This document shows positions 7,511-16,266 of a stretch of 64,000 bases of DNA, one piece after another (position 1 is the stretch's first letter; the number at the start of each line of letters is the position of its first letter). Location: NCBI RefSeq assembly GCF_011395035.1, contig NZ_CP024768.1, positions 2,145,286-2,209,285 of the forward strand. The letters are read 5' to 3'. The notes under the pieces were generated by a model. It was not told where the DNA came from. It searched no databases and saw only the letters and a list, made by a program, of their open reading frames with translations. The translations under genes were made by a program, and so were the position numbers. Source of the stretch: Pantoea cypripedii (GTDB lineage Bacteria > Pseudomonadota > Gammaproteobacteria > Enterobacterales > Enterobacteriaceae).

Positions 7511-8928
7511 TTGGCACCTCCGGCATGGGCACGGTGGCGCGCGATCAGTTCCGCGCCCTGCTCACCCAAATCCCATAACAGGCGCGTCATGATTTGCAGA
7601 CCCTCGCGCGCAATGGATTTCAGCATATGCTCGTTAACGCCATGCTGACCGCAGGCCGGATAGGAGTGCGGTACCCACAACGTCGGCAGGCCGAGGATAT
7701 CGGAAAACACTTCGTTGGGCAGCGACCCACCCAGATTCGGCAGCAGCGCCGGTTTTTTCCCGCTGGTTTCCGCCATACTTGCCAGAACCCAGTTCACCAG
7801 GGGATCGGTGGGATCGAGGCGGGTAGCCGGTGATCCACGCATAAACTCCACTCGCACCTGATCAAAGCCATGTTGTTGCAGATGCGCTTCGATGTGCTGC
7901 ACCAGGTTCTGCCAGTCAGTCCCGACGACAAAACGCAGCTGACATACCGCACTGGCTTCACCGGGAATGGCGTTCATTGGCCGTGCCGGATTGCCAGTGA
8001 GAAACGCCAGCACTTCCAGCGTGTTCCAGCCATACAGGCGTTCGGTTGGCGTCAGCCCGGGTTCACCCCAGTTGACCTCAATCTGCGGATCGCCAGGCAT
8101 GCCTCCCACCTCGATATCGCTCAGGATGGCACGCACTTCATCCGTCAGTGAAGTCGGTTTCAGTGCCGCCACCTGCAATACGCCATGAGCATTCACCAGC
8201 GAGGCAATCGCATTGGCCAGCTGGGTACCGGGGTTGGTCAGCAAACCGCCCCAGTTGCCGGAATGGTAAGCATTGTCACGGGCGTTGATGGTAAGACGAA
8301 AATTGACGCAGCCGCGTGAACCAAGGAACAGCGTCGGGCGGATCGCATTGAGACGCGGGCCATCGGATGCAATAAACAGGTCAGCTTTGAGCAGTTCACC
8401 GTGTTCCTGACACAGTTGCGCCAGCCCCGGCGAGCTGATCTCTTCGCCCATTTCAAACAGCATCTTACAGTTAAAGCCGAGGCGTCCGCCGCGCGCGTTA
8501 AATACCTGTTCCAGCGCCGCCAGGTTGACACAGTGCTGGCCTTTATTGTCGGCACTGCCGCGACCGTACCAGCGATCGCCCTCTTCGGTCAGCTGCCATG
8601 GCGATAATCCATCGCGCCAGTTTTCATCATCGCCAAACACCACATCGCCGTGACCGTAGCTTAACAGCGTTGGCAGTGCCGGATCTTCTATGCGTACTGC
8701 GACCAGAAAGGGCCGCTGAGCAGTGACCGGGTTGTCGATAAAGTGCAGCGTAAAGCCGAGTGCCGTCAGTTGTGGCCCGATTTCCTGATGCAGATAATGA
8801 TGCAGCTCGCTATCACGATCCGCGCGCTGGCTTTCGGTTACCAGCGCCACGCGACGCGCCAATAATTGCTGGAATTCCCCGCTGTCAAAATAGTCGCTGG
8901 CCTGATTAACGACCTGTTGTACTGTCAT
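7507..8928 (-). CDS. M20 family metallopeptidase
   Basis: Predicted zinc-dependent dipeptidase, deacylase or carboxypeptidase of the M20/ArgE/DapE group. Zinc-binding elements are visible: YGHGDVV (about residues 90-96), GRGSADNKGQH, and FEMGEEISSPG carrying the catalytic glutamate pair; a dimerisation lid lies in the middle. The frame extends upstream, but ATG 8928 (MTVQQVVNQASDYFDSGEF) has AGGG 5-8 bases before it and gives 473 residues, normal for the group. The gene overlaps the MHS transporter gene by 4 bp and is divergent from a LysR gene, its probable regulator. Substrate unknown. Confidence 0.88.
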   Translation of the reverse strand: MTVQQVVNQASDYFDSGEFQQLLARRVALVTESQRADRDSELHHYLHQEIGPQLTALGFTLHFIDNPVTAQRPFLVAVRIEDPALPTLLSYGHGDVVFGDDENWRDGLSPWQLTEEGDRWYGRGSADNKGQHCVNLAALEQVFNARGGRLGFNCKMLFEMGEEISSPGLAQLCQEHGELLKADLFIASDGPRLNAIRPTLFLGSRGCVNFRLTINARDNAYHSGNWGGLLTNPGTQLANAIASLVNAHGVLQVAALKPTSLTDEVRAILSDIEVGGMPGDPQIEVNWGEPGLTPTERLYGWNTLEVLAFLTGNPARPMNAIPGEASAVCQLRFVVGTDWQNLVQHIEAHLQQHGFDQVRVEFMRGSPATRLDPTDPLVNWVLASMAETSGKKPALLPNLGGSLPNEVFSDILGLPTLWVPHSYPACGQHGVNEHMLKSIAREGLQIMTRLLWDLGEQGAELIARHRAHAGGAK

Positions 8929-9078
8929 GTTTGCCCTGTCTTTTGTTGGTTTTATCATCATCCTTATCTTTGCGGAAAGGCTGATTTGCCACAATTATCA
9001 ATTTATCGAGTAAGATTTGCTTTTAAAGCAAAGGTAAGCTGCCCGATTACGAGGCATGCACCATCAGGAGGCAGGTCA

Positions 9079-10011
9079 GTGCTCAGCAGTGAAATTCGTT
9101 ATTTTATGGCGGTCGCCAATGCCGGATCGCTCAGCGCAGCCAGCGAGCAGTTATTTGTCGCGGTGTCGGCGATCAGTCGGCAGATTCAGCGGCTGGAAAC
9201 CCAGGTGGGCGTACCGCTGTTTGACCGCCACGCCCGTGGCATGGTGCTGAACGAAGCCGGGGAGATTTTTGCCCATCATGTGCGGAAAAATATGCTGGAT
9301 ATGGAATATGCCCTGGCGGAAATTAAGGGACTTACCGCCGTGCGCCGCACGCAGATCCGCGTGGCCTGCACCGATGGCATGGCATTCACCCTGCTGCCGC
9401 GCCTGTTTGCCGATTTCCGTACCAGCAATCCGGGCGTGTTGTTCAGCCTGAAAGTCGCCAGCACTCAGGGTGTGGCAGAGTTAATTCGTAACGGGGAGTG
9501 TGATCTGGCGTTGCAGTTCAGCCTGTATGCCGAGCGCGGTGTTGAAGTGATCGGCTCATGGCCCGCGCCGGTACAACTGGTGATGCACCACCACCACCCG
9601 CTGGCGCAGGCTGATGAGGTGACACTGGCCGACCTGGGTCAATATCCACTGGCACTGCCGGAACAAAACACCACGGTACGCCAGTTGTTTGATCTCTCCT
9701 GCCATATGAGTGGCTATGTCATTGAACCCGTGCTGACCTGCGATAACTTCTCCACCCTGTTCCATTTTCTGCTGCGTACACCGCTGGCGGTCACCATCTG
9801 TAGCCCCTTTACCGTGATGTATGAAGCGGAAACCCACGGATTGATATTGCGCTCGGTGGGCATTGATCAATTGAACCAGCGAACGTTGCAATTGCAGACG
9901 TTATCTGGACGACCACGCAGCGCCGCCCTGAATTTGTTCCTGGATTTTCTGCACCAGCAGCTGAACACACTGGAACAATCGAGCGGTCAAAATCCGATTT
10001 CTCGCGATTAG
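9079..10011 (+). CDS. LysR family transcriptional regulator (GTG start)
   Basis: A 310-residue LysR-type regulator. Helix-turn-helix: LSSEIRYFMAVANAGSLSAA at the start, with QLFVAVSAISRQIQRLE as the recognition region; an effector-binding domain follows from about residue 90. The frame is open from 8866, but the GTG at 9079 follows CAGGAGG by 7 bases and begins at the usual LysR N-terminus, so it is the better start. It is divergent from the M20 peptidase and MHS transporter genes across 150 bp and followed on the same strand by pepT after 99 bp, so it probably controls the peptidase-transporter pair. Effector unknown. Confidence 0.9.
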   Translation: MLSSEIRYFMAVANAGSLSAASEQLFVAVSAISRQIQRLETQVGVPLFDRHARGMVLNEAGEIFAHHVRKNMLDMEYALAEIKGLTAVRRTQIRVACTDGMAFTLLPRLFADFRTSNPGVLFSLKVASTQGVAELIRNGECDLALQFSLYAERGVEVIGSWPAPVQLVMHHHHPLAQADEVTLADLGQYPLALPEQNTTVRQLFDLSCHMSGYVIEPVLTCDNFSTLFHFLLRTPLAVTICSPFTVMYEAETHGLILRSVGIDQLNQRTLQLQTLSGRPRSAALNLFLDFLHQQLNTLEQSSGQNPISRD

Positions 10012-10110
10012 TTGACTTCGATGAGTCTGCATCGTTATACAAAGCACTAATAAATAATTTGATTTAGTCGTTCTGCGAACGAACGCCCCGTTAATTGATA
10101 AGGACTCCCG

Positions 10111-11337
10111 ATGACAGATCAACTTACACGCCAGCTCACCCAGCGGTTTTACCGCTATCTGGCTGTTTCCAGCCAGAGCGATGCCAAATCCACTACGCTT
10201 CCAAGTACACCGTCACAACATGCTATGGCTGAGCTGCTGGCAGCGGAGCTGCGTGAGTTGGGGCTGGAAGAGATCGTCATCGATCAACACGCCACGGTAA
10301 CGGCACTTAAGCGTGGTCATCGTCCTGATGCCCCACGCATCGGTTTTATCACCCATATCGACACCGTCGACGTCGGGCTGTCAGCGGATATTCATCCACA
10401 AACCTTAACGTTCACGGGCGACGACCTGTGCCTCAATGCCGTCCAGGATATCTGGCTGCGCGTGGCGGAACACCCGGAAATCCAGCCCTACCTCGGCCAG
10501 CAAATTATCTTCAGCGACGGCACCAGCGTGCTCGGTGCAGATAACAAAGCGGCGGTCAGCGTGGTCATGACGCTGATGGAGAATTTACAGGGCGATCATG
10601 GCGACATCGTGGTGGCCTTTGTGCCTGACGAAGAAATTGGTCTGCGCGGTGCCAAAGCGCTCGATCTGGAACAACGCTTTGCCGTTGATTTTGCCTGGAC
10701 TATCGACTGCTGCGAACTGGGCGAAGTGGTCTATGAAAACTTCAATGCTGCCGCCGCTGAGATTATTTTCACCGGCGTCCCGGCGCACCCGATGTCCGGC
10801 AAAGGCGTGCTGGTCAATCCCCTGTTGATGGCGCATGACTTTATCCAGCGTTTCGATCGTCTGGCGACACCGGAACACACCGAGGGACGTGAAGGGTATA
10901 TCTGGTTTAACGATATGCAGGCTAACGCCAGCCGTGCGGTGCTGAAGGCGTCGATTCGTGATTTTGATTTAAACGGCTTCGATGCGAAGAAGCAGCAGCT
11001 GGTGGAAATCGCCGATGAGATTGCCACTCTGTATCCCACCGGGCAGGTGGCGCTCAGCATCAATGATGTTTACAGCAACATCAGCAATGCTATCGGTAAA
11101 GATCGGCGGGCGATTGATTTAATTTTTACCGCGCTGGCGCAGCTGGGGATTGAACCGAAGGTGATTCCAATGCGCGGGGGGACCGATGGGGCGGCGTTAT
11201 CTGCTAAAGGCTTACTGACACCCAATTTCTTTACCGGCGCGCACAACTTTCATTCGCGTTTTGAATTCCTGCCGGTGCCCTCGTTTGTGAAGTCCTATCA
11301 GGTGGCTGAAGCATTGTGTTATCTGGCAGCTGAATAA
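10111..11337 (+). CDS. pepT: Peptidase T (aminotripeptidase)
   Basis: Zinc aminopeptidase of the M20B group that removes the N-terminal residue from tripeptides in the cytoplasm. The 408 residues show GFITHIDTVD (zinc His and Asp), LGADNKAAV (bridging Asp), VPDEEIG (catalytic Glu), TIDCCELGE and GAHNFHSRFEF (last zinc His). Length equals E. coli PepT. GGA lies 8 bases before the ATG. It follows the LysR gene on the same strand and ends at a REP-like inverted pair. In Salmonella pepT is anaerobically induced through FNR; I saw no convincing FNR site here. Confidence 0.94.
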   Translation: MTDQLTRQLTQRFYRYLAVSSQSDAKSTTLPSTPSQHAMAELLAAELRELGLEEIVIDQHATVTALKRGHRPDAPRIGFITHIDTVDVGLSADIHPQTLTFTGDDLCLNAVQDIWLRVAEHPEIQPYLGQQIIFSDGTSVLGADNKAAVSVVMTLMENLQGDHGDIVVAFVPDEEIGLRGAKALDLEQRFAVDFAWTIDCCELGEVVYENFNAAAAEIIFTGVPAHPMSGKGVLVNPLLMAHDFIQRFDRLATPEHTEGREGYIWFNDMQANASRAVLKASIRDFDLNGFDAKKQQLVEIADEIATLYPTGQVALSINDVYSNISNAIGKDRRAIDLIFTALAQLGIEPKVIPMRGGTDGAALSAKGLLTPNFFTGAHNFHSRFEFLPVPSFVKSYQVAEALCYLAAE

Positions 11338-11351
11338 ACCCAGCACAGTTT

Positions 11352-11425
11352 CGTAGCGGCGCGATTTATCGCGCAATTTCGGGCGCGGTGTTGGAAAAAC
11401 CCGCGCGATAAATCGCGCCGCTACG
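11352..11425. repeat. REP-like inverted pair between pepT and the binding-protein gene
   Basis: CGTAGCGG then GCGCGATTTATCGCGC (11352-11374) is repeated exactly in inverted orientation at 11403-11425, with a 28-bp spacer. Each arm carries an internal palindrome headed by GTAG, so this is a tail-to-tail REP pair of a second stem type; a single arm of the same type lies at 6117-6140. It occupies the space between convergent genes and could fold into a long hairpin that ends both transcripts. Confidence 0.8.
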
Positions 11426-11445
11426 ATCAATTGCCTGTCAGGTGA

Positions 11446-12225
11446 TTATTTCGCCACGCTAACGTCGATGCCCGGGAAGAACTTCGCTGCCAGTTTGGTC
11501 ACGGTGCCATCAGTCTGCACTTTGGTGATGGCAGCATCCAGCTCCTGCTTCAGCTTCGCGTCACCCTTACGCAGGCCAAAACCGATACCTGAACCGAGGA
11601 TGGTATCGTCTTCAACCGGCTTACCGACGAAAGCAAAACCTTTGCCCTGCGGCTTATCGAGGAAGCCTGACTGACCCGCGGCTGACATCACCAGCGTGCC
11701 ATCCAGACGTCCGGCGACCATGTCGTTATATACCTGGTTCTGATCCTGATAAGAAGTTACGGTCACGCCCTGGGGTTCCCAATGTTTTTTGGCATAGGTT
11801 TCCTGGATGGAACCCTGCAAGACGCCGATGTTTTTACCTTTCAGTGATTCTGCGGTCGGCAGCAGGCCCTGGCCCTCTTTCGCCACCAGCATGGTCGGAA
11901 TACGGTAAATCGGTTTGGTGAAGTCGATGCTTTTCGCACGCGCTTCAGTGATGTTCATCGCTGAGTTGATGGCATCAAACTTCTTCGCCTGCAACGCCGG
12001 GATCAGGGCATCAAAGCTGCTTTCAACCCAGCTGCATTTGAAATTGCCGGACTGGCAAATGGCTTTACCCAGCTCAATATCGAAGCCTTCCAGCTCGCCC
12101 TGCGCGTTACGGCTTTCAAATGGCGGGTACTGTGATTCCAGACCGTAGCGTAAGGTGTCCTGGGCAAAAGCATGCACCGAGGTCATCATGCCCAGCGCCA
12201 CAAAAAGTACGTTTAATTTTTTCAT
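11446..12225 (-). CDS. Periplasmic amino-acid-binding protein (HisJ/ArgT/ArtJ family)
   Basis: Solute-binding protein for an ABC amino-acid importer. A signal peptide (MKKLNVLFVALGMMTSVHAFA) precedes mature QDTLRYGLESQYPPFESRN. The domain has the family signature GFDIELGKAIC and the cationic amino-acid-like features FDALIPALQAKKFDAINSAM and ITEARAKSIDFTKP. Length is 259. No permease or ATPase gene is adjacent, so it must use transporter parts encoded elsewhere. It lies 15 bp downstream of an aminotransferase gene on the same strand and is probably co-transcribed with it. The ligand (lysine, arginine, ornithine or histidine) is a guess from family. Confidence 0.9.
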   Translation of the reverse strand: MKKLNVLFVALGMMTSVHAFAQDTLRYGLESQYPPFESRNAQGELEGFDIELGKAICQSGNFKCSWVESSFDALIPALQAKKFDAINSAMNITEARAKSIDFTKPIYRIPTMLVAKEGQGLLPTAESLKGKNIGVLQGSIQETYAKKHWEPQGVTVTSYQDQNQVYNDMVAGRLDGTLVMSAAGQSGFLDKPQGKGFAFVGKPVEDDTILGSGIGFGLRKGDAKLKQELDAAITKVQTDGTVTKLAAKFFPGIDVSVAK

Positions 12226-12240
12226 TGTTATACCCCTAAG

Positions 12241-13407
12241 TTACCCTTTGACCCGGCAGAGTGCTTCTGCTCCGGCCTGTAATGTCGCGTCGTCTTTGGC
12301 AAACGACAGACGGATTAATTTATTGTCTGTGCCATCCATATAAAACGCCGACAACGGAATGGTGGCCACACCGTGATCGACGATGAGACGTTTTACCATT
12401 TCGCTATCACTTTCGTCACTGAAATGTCCGTAACTGGCTAAAACAAAGAAAGAACCGGCGCACGGCAGCAGCTTAAACGGCGAATCCGCCATCAATGACA
12501 TCAGGCGATCGCGCTTCTGCTGATAGAACGGCGACAGTTGCAAATAATTTTCCGGGTGTTGCAGATAGTGGGCGAAACCCACCTGCATCGGGGTATCCGC
12601 GGCGTACATCATAAACTGATGCACCTTGACGATTTCTGTCATCAACACGGCCGGTGCCAGCGTATATCCCACGCGCCAGCCGGTGACGTGGAAAGTTTTG
12701 CCAAATGACGAAACAATCACGCTGCGCTGTGCCAGCTCCGGGTGAGTTGCCATGCCGCAGTGCGGACGACCATCAAACACGATGTGTTCGTACACTTCGT
12801 CGGACAGCACCACGATATCGGTATTACGGGTCAATGCCGCCAGTTGATCCAGATCCGCCGGAGTTAACACCTGCGCACTCGGGTTGTGTGGCGTGTTGAT
12901 GATGATCATGCGGGTACGCGGCGTAATGGTGGCGCGCAGTTCGTCCCAGTTGATGGCAAAATCCGGCACCTGCAATTTCAGGCCAATCGGCGTACCGCCC
13001 TGCAAGCGAACCACTGGCGCATAGCTATCAAACGCCGGTTCAAAGAAAATCACTTCATCATCCGGATGCACCAGCGCGGAAATCGCCATGTAAATGCCCT
13101 GGCTGGCGCTGCCGGTGATCAGCACTTCACTGCCGACATCATATTGCTGGCCATACAAAGTATGCACTTTCTGCGCCAGCGCTTCTTTCAGTGCCGGCAG
13201 ACCTGTCAGCGGCGCGTACTGGTTATGACCTTCGCGCATCGCTGTGCTCACCAGCTCGACCAGCTGTGGATCGCAGGGGAAATTAGGCGCGCCCTGCGAC
13301 AGGTTGATGGCTTTATGCTGTGCCGAAAGCTGACCAATCACACTGAAAATAGTGGTGCCAACGTCGGGTAATTTTGAAGAGGTCTGAACACTTGATTGAA
13401 GAGACAT
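12241..13407 (-). CDS. ybdL: PLP-dependent aminotransferase, YbdL (methionine aminotransferase)-like
   Basis: Fold-type I aminotransferase of class I/II, 388 residues, resembling E. coli YbdL, which acts on methionine, histidine and phenylalanine. Visible elements: AINLSQGAPNFPCDP near the start, NTPHNPSAQVL with the cofactor-binding Asn, VLSDEVYEHIVFDG with the pyridine-ring Asp, and SSFGKTFHVTGWRVG with the Schiff-base Lys; a C-terminal Arg lies in KLIRLSFA. GGAG sits 5 bases before the ATG. It leads an operon with the downstream binding-protein gene and is divergent from a LysR gene, its probable regulator. Confidence 0.86.
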   Translation of the reverse strand: MSLQSSVQTSSKLPDVGTTIFSVIGQLSAQHKAINLSQGAPNFPCDPQLVELVSTAMREGHNQYAPLTGLPALKEALAQKVHTLYGQQYDVGSEVLITGSASQGIYMAISALVHPDDEVIFFEPAFDSYAPVVRLQGGTPIGLKLQVPDFAINWDELRATITPRTRMIIINTPHNPSAQVLTPADLDQLAALTRNTDIVVLSDEVYEHIVFDGRPHCGMATHPELAQRSVIVSSFGKTFHVTGWRVGYTLAPAVLMTEIVKVHQFMMYAADTPMQVGFAHYLQHPENYLQLSPFYQQKRDRLMSLMADSPFKLLPCAGSFFVLASYGHFSDESDSEMVKRLIVDHGVATIPLSAFYMDGTDNKLIRLSFAKDDATLQAGAEALCRVKG

Positions 13408-13537
13408 CGTAACTCCGCCAGATAGGTTGCATAACCACGTAATAAAATCAGATTTCTATTCAACGGCCTGCTGCTTGAGTCCACAAGCGAATTGTTGTCA
13501 TAATAGCCATGACTTAAAATCATAGCTTGAGGCTGTT

Positions 13538-14419
13538 ATGTCCCGCTCTGCTCTGCCGCTCAACGCCATTCACGCCTTTCTGGTCACCGCGCGTCACCTC
13601 AATCTGACCCGTGCCGCCAGTGAACTCTGCATTACGCAGGGCGCAGTCAGCCGCAAAATTGCGGCGCTGGAGAGCTGGTTGGGGTTTGCATTATTCGAAC
13701 GCCACGCGCGCGGGCTGCATCTTACTTCGCAGGGGGCGGCGCTGCTGCCTGAGCTGCAACAGGGATTCGCCATGCTGGTGAATGCCACGGAAAAAGCCAG
13801 CCGCAGCAATGTCTCGATTCGGCTGAAAGCCCCCACCTGCGCCATGCGCTGGCTGGTACCGCGTCTGGTGGCACTGGAACAACAGCGGCCGGATATTCAC
13901 GTAGCGCTGACCACCACCCTCGATCATGCTTCGCAACTGGATAACTTTGATGCGGCGATTGTCTACGGCATTGCCCCTGCCGAGGCCATCCATTTATTCG
14001 ATGAACGCTTAACCCCGGTGCTGGCCAGCAGCGTTGCGCCCCCTGCCAGCGTGGCGGCCTTGTTCCGTTTCACCTTTTTGCATCCCACCAATGACACCCG
14101 CGACTGGCAATTGTGGCTGCATGCGCAACAGGCCAGCGTGCCGATGGCGCGCAACCAACATTTTGCCACCATGGATCTGGCGATCAGTGCGGCGATTCAG
14201 GGATTTGGCGTGACGGTGGCGGATGTGTCGCTGGTACAGAATGATCTGGCGAATGGTCGGTTAATCGCCCCGTTTGACCACTGCGTCTCTACCGGGGCGA
14301 GTTATAGCTTGCTACAGCGAGCGGAACGCGATGCGCCACCCTTCCTGCAGGAACTGGTGGCGTGGTTGTGTCAGCCTCAGAATGAAACCCATTCGTCGGC
14401 GCTGGCGGATTTGGATTGA
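13538..14419 (+). CDS. LysR family transcriptional regulator (GcvA-like)
   Basis: A 293-residue LysR-type regulator of the GcvA-like branch. The DNA-binding domain covers about residues 5-65 (LNAIHAFLVTARHLNLTRAA, with ITQGAVSRKIAALESWLG as recognition helix); the effector domain begins near residue 92 with SIRLKAPTCAMRWLVPRL. It is divergent from the aminotransferase and binding-protein operon, with 130 bp between the starts, so it likely senses an amino acid and controls that operon. Its 3' end overlaps the convergent chemoreceptor gene by 43 bp. Confidence 0.88.
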   Translation: MSRSALPLNAIHAFLVTARHLNLTRAASELCITQGAVSRKIAALESWLGFALFERHARGLHLTSQGAALLPELQQGFAMLVNATEKASRSNVSIRLKAPTCAMRWLVPRLVALEQQRPDIHVALTTTLDHASQLDNFDAAIVYGIAPAEAIHLFDERLTPVLASSVAPPASVAALFRFTFLHPTNDTRDWQLWLHAQQASVPMARNQHFATMDLAISAAIQGFGVTVADVSLVQNDLANGRLIAPFDHCVSTGASYSLLQRAERDAPPFLQELVAWLCQPQNETHSSALADLD

Positions 14420-16053
14420 GCCGCAGGCGTCGCGTTCAGCGCCGGACGACGTAACACGGGCGCAGCCGGTGGTTTCACCGCCGTCGTGACTGGCGCGCTG
14501 GGCGCGAGTCGGAACTTCGCCACTGACGCCTGCAACTCTTCAGTCTGACGTTCCAGCGCGCTGGCAGCGGCGGAGACCTCTTCAACCAGTGAGGCATTCT
14601 GCTGCGTCACGCTATCCATCTCCGTCACCGCCGTACCTACCTGCGAAATCCCTTTGCTCTGTTCTTCCGAGGCGGCGGCGATGTGCTTCATGATCTCATT
14701 CACATCCTGAACCGATTTCAGGATGTCATTCATGGTATGACCGGCATGGTTCACCAGCTCAGAACCTTTCCCGACCCGCTGCACCGAATCCTCAATCAGG
14801 GTAGCAATCTCTTTCGCCGCATTGGCGCTGCGCTGGGCGAGGTTACGCACTTCGCTGGCGACCACGGCAAAACCACGGCCCTGCTCACCGGCACGCGCGG
14901 CTTCCACCGCCGCGTTGAGCGCCAGGATATTGGTCTGGAAGGCAATGCTATTGATCACGTTGGTGATTTCGGCGATTTTCTTCGAACTGCCGGAAATCCC
15001 TTCCATGGTAGTCACCACTTCGCCCACCAGACGGCCACCCTGCTGCGCAGTACCGGAGGCGGTTTCCGCCAGTGAGCTGGCCTGACGTGCGTTGTCGGCG
15101 TTGAATTTCACCGTCGCGGTCAACTGCTCCATGCTGGCCGCGGTTTGTTCCAGCGCGGCAGCCTGTTCTTCCGTTCGGGAAGAGAGATCGTTGTTACCCG
15201 CGGAAATTTCTGCCGCACCACGATAAATGTTTTCCGTACCGCTGCGGATGGCGCTCACCGCTTCACGCAGGCTGTCCTGCATCGCACGCAGTAACGGCAC
15301 CAGCTTACCAACGCAGTTGCGACCGAACTCCTCTACCGGCTGGCTGAGATCGCCCTGAGCGATAATGGCGAAGTGATCGCGAATTTTATCCAGCGGCTTA
15401 ACCAGCATGGTGACCAGGTAGCGATCGGTGAACAGCAGGATCAACAAACCCACCACCACCGCCGCCAGAATAATCACCTTCGTCACGTTGGTCAGCTTAT
15501 CGACGTTGACACGCGTTTCGTCCAGCTTGATTGCCGCAGCCTGATTAAAACTCTCGGCACTGGCACCAAACGCACGGCTCAATGCCGGAGTGACATTGTT
15601 GGCCTGCGCGCGGTAAGCCTCCAGCGTGCCTTGCTGCGCCAGCGCTACCTGCGGCGCAATTCCTTCATCCAGCAGTTTCTGCCAGTTGGCGATCACGCTA
15701 TTGGCGGTGTCCGCAGCCATTGGCCCTGGGGCCATCGCTTTGAACTGTTCCAGCTGCTGCTTCATGCTGTCCAGCGCCTGTTGCACCGGCCCGAATGCAT
15801 CGGCGGGCGGTGTTGCACCAGAGGCACGGATTTCCATCACGCGCGACATACGTGTGACCACACGGAAATATTGATCGTTGCCTTTGCTCAGTACTGTCAT
15901 CTGATTGACCAACTGACGATCAACCTCGTTGCCGTCACCCAGAGCGTTTAGCGAGTGGACGCTAAACAGGCCGACGACGCACCACAGCAGGCAAAACAGC
16001 CCAAGAATGGTCAGCATGACGGCACGAATAGTAAAGTTTTTTAAGATACCCAT
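14377..16053 (-). CDS. Methyl-accepting chemotaxis protein
   Basis: Membrane chemoreceptor that signals to CheA/CheW. Order: first membrane helix (about 9-31), periplasmic four-helix-bundle sensor of the Tar type (about 35-185), second helix (about 188-210), HAMP domain (to about 262) and a long coiled-coil signalling domain with the hairpin tip AFQTNILALNAAVEAARAG. Length is 558. The protein ends in EWVSF, a pentapeptide like the NWETF tether that recruits CheR and CheB in Tar and Tsr. A sigma-28-type promoter lies upstream (16111-16137), so it belongs to the flagellar regulon. Ligand unknown. Confidence 0.93.
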   Translation of the reverse strand: MGILKNFTIRAVMLTILGLFCLLWCVVGLFSVHSLNALGDGNEVDRQLVNQMTVLSKGNDQYFRVVTRMSRVMEIRASGATPPADAFGPVQQALDSMKQQLEQFKAMAPGPMAADTANSVIANWQKLLDEGIAPQVALAQQGTLEAYRAQANNVTPALSRAFGASAESFNQAAAIKLDETRVNVDKLTNVTKVIILAAVVVGLLILLFTDRYLVTMLVKPLDKIRDHFAIIAQGDLSQPVEEFGRNCVGKLVPLLRAMQDSLREAVSAIRSGTENIYRGAAEISAGNNDLSSRTEEQAAALEQTAASMEQLTATVKFNADNARQASSLAETASGTAQQGGRLVGEVVTTMEGISGSSKKIAEITNVINSIAFQTNILALNAAVEAARAGEQGRGFAVVASEVRNLAQRSANAAKEIATLIEDSVQRVGKGSELVNHAGHTMNDILKSVQDVNEIMKHIAAASEEQSKGISQVGTAVTEMDSVTQQNASLVEEVSAAASALERQTEELQASVAKFRLAPSAPVTTAVKPPAAPVLRRPALNATPAAQSKSASADEWVSF

Positions 16054-16084
16054 ACGAAATCCCTTGATGTGAAACGCAATGGAG

Positions 16085-16101
16085 GCCCGATAAAATCGGG
16101 C
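16085..16101 (-). other. Perfect 6-bp stem hairpin in the chemoreceptor 5' leader
   Basis: GCCCGA-TAAAA-TCGGGC lies between the predicted sigma-28 promoter and the chemoreceptor start, so it would be in the mRNA leader about 32-48 bases before the ATG. It could affect mRNA stability or act as a weak attenuator; no partner sequence was seen. Confidence 0.4.
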
Positions 16102-16110
16102 ATATTGCGT

Positions 16111-16137
16111 TTATCGGCAGCAGATTCAGAAAATGTA
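16111..16137 (-). promoter_or_regulatory. Sigma-28 (FliA) promoter for the chemoreceptor gene
   Basis: On the minus strand the sequence is TACATTTT, 11 bases, GCCGATAA. The sigma-28 consensus is TAAAGTTT-N11-GCCGATAA: the -10 element is perfect and the -35 matches 6 of 8 at exact spacing. It lies 58 bp before the chemoreceptor start. Confidence 0.85.
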
Positions 16138-16266
16138 CGGGTTTTGCAAGCTAATTAATTGCTGGATCGGGGGCGGATACAAAAGGATTGTCTGAGCTAA
16201 ATCATAGGGATGCGCAAAAATTTGCCTTAAAAAAACGTTCGCGGAATTTAAGCATTAGCCCGTTAA

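Noticed and set aside
6701..7648. 315-residue plus-strand open frame
   Set aside because: It lies opposite the MHS transporter and M20 genes, whose family motifs are clear; its composition (rich in Arg, Gln, His) is typical of an antisense shadow.
15373..15951. 192-residue plus-strand open frame opposite the chemoreceptor
   Set aside because: The chemoreceptor strand has full domain structure and promoter; no ribosome-binding site or known motif supports this frame.
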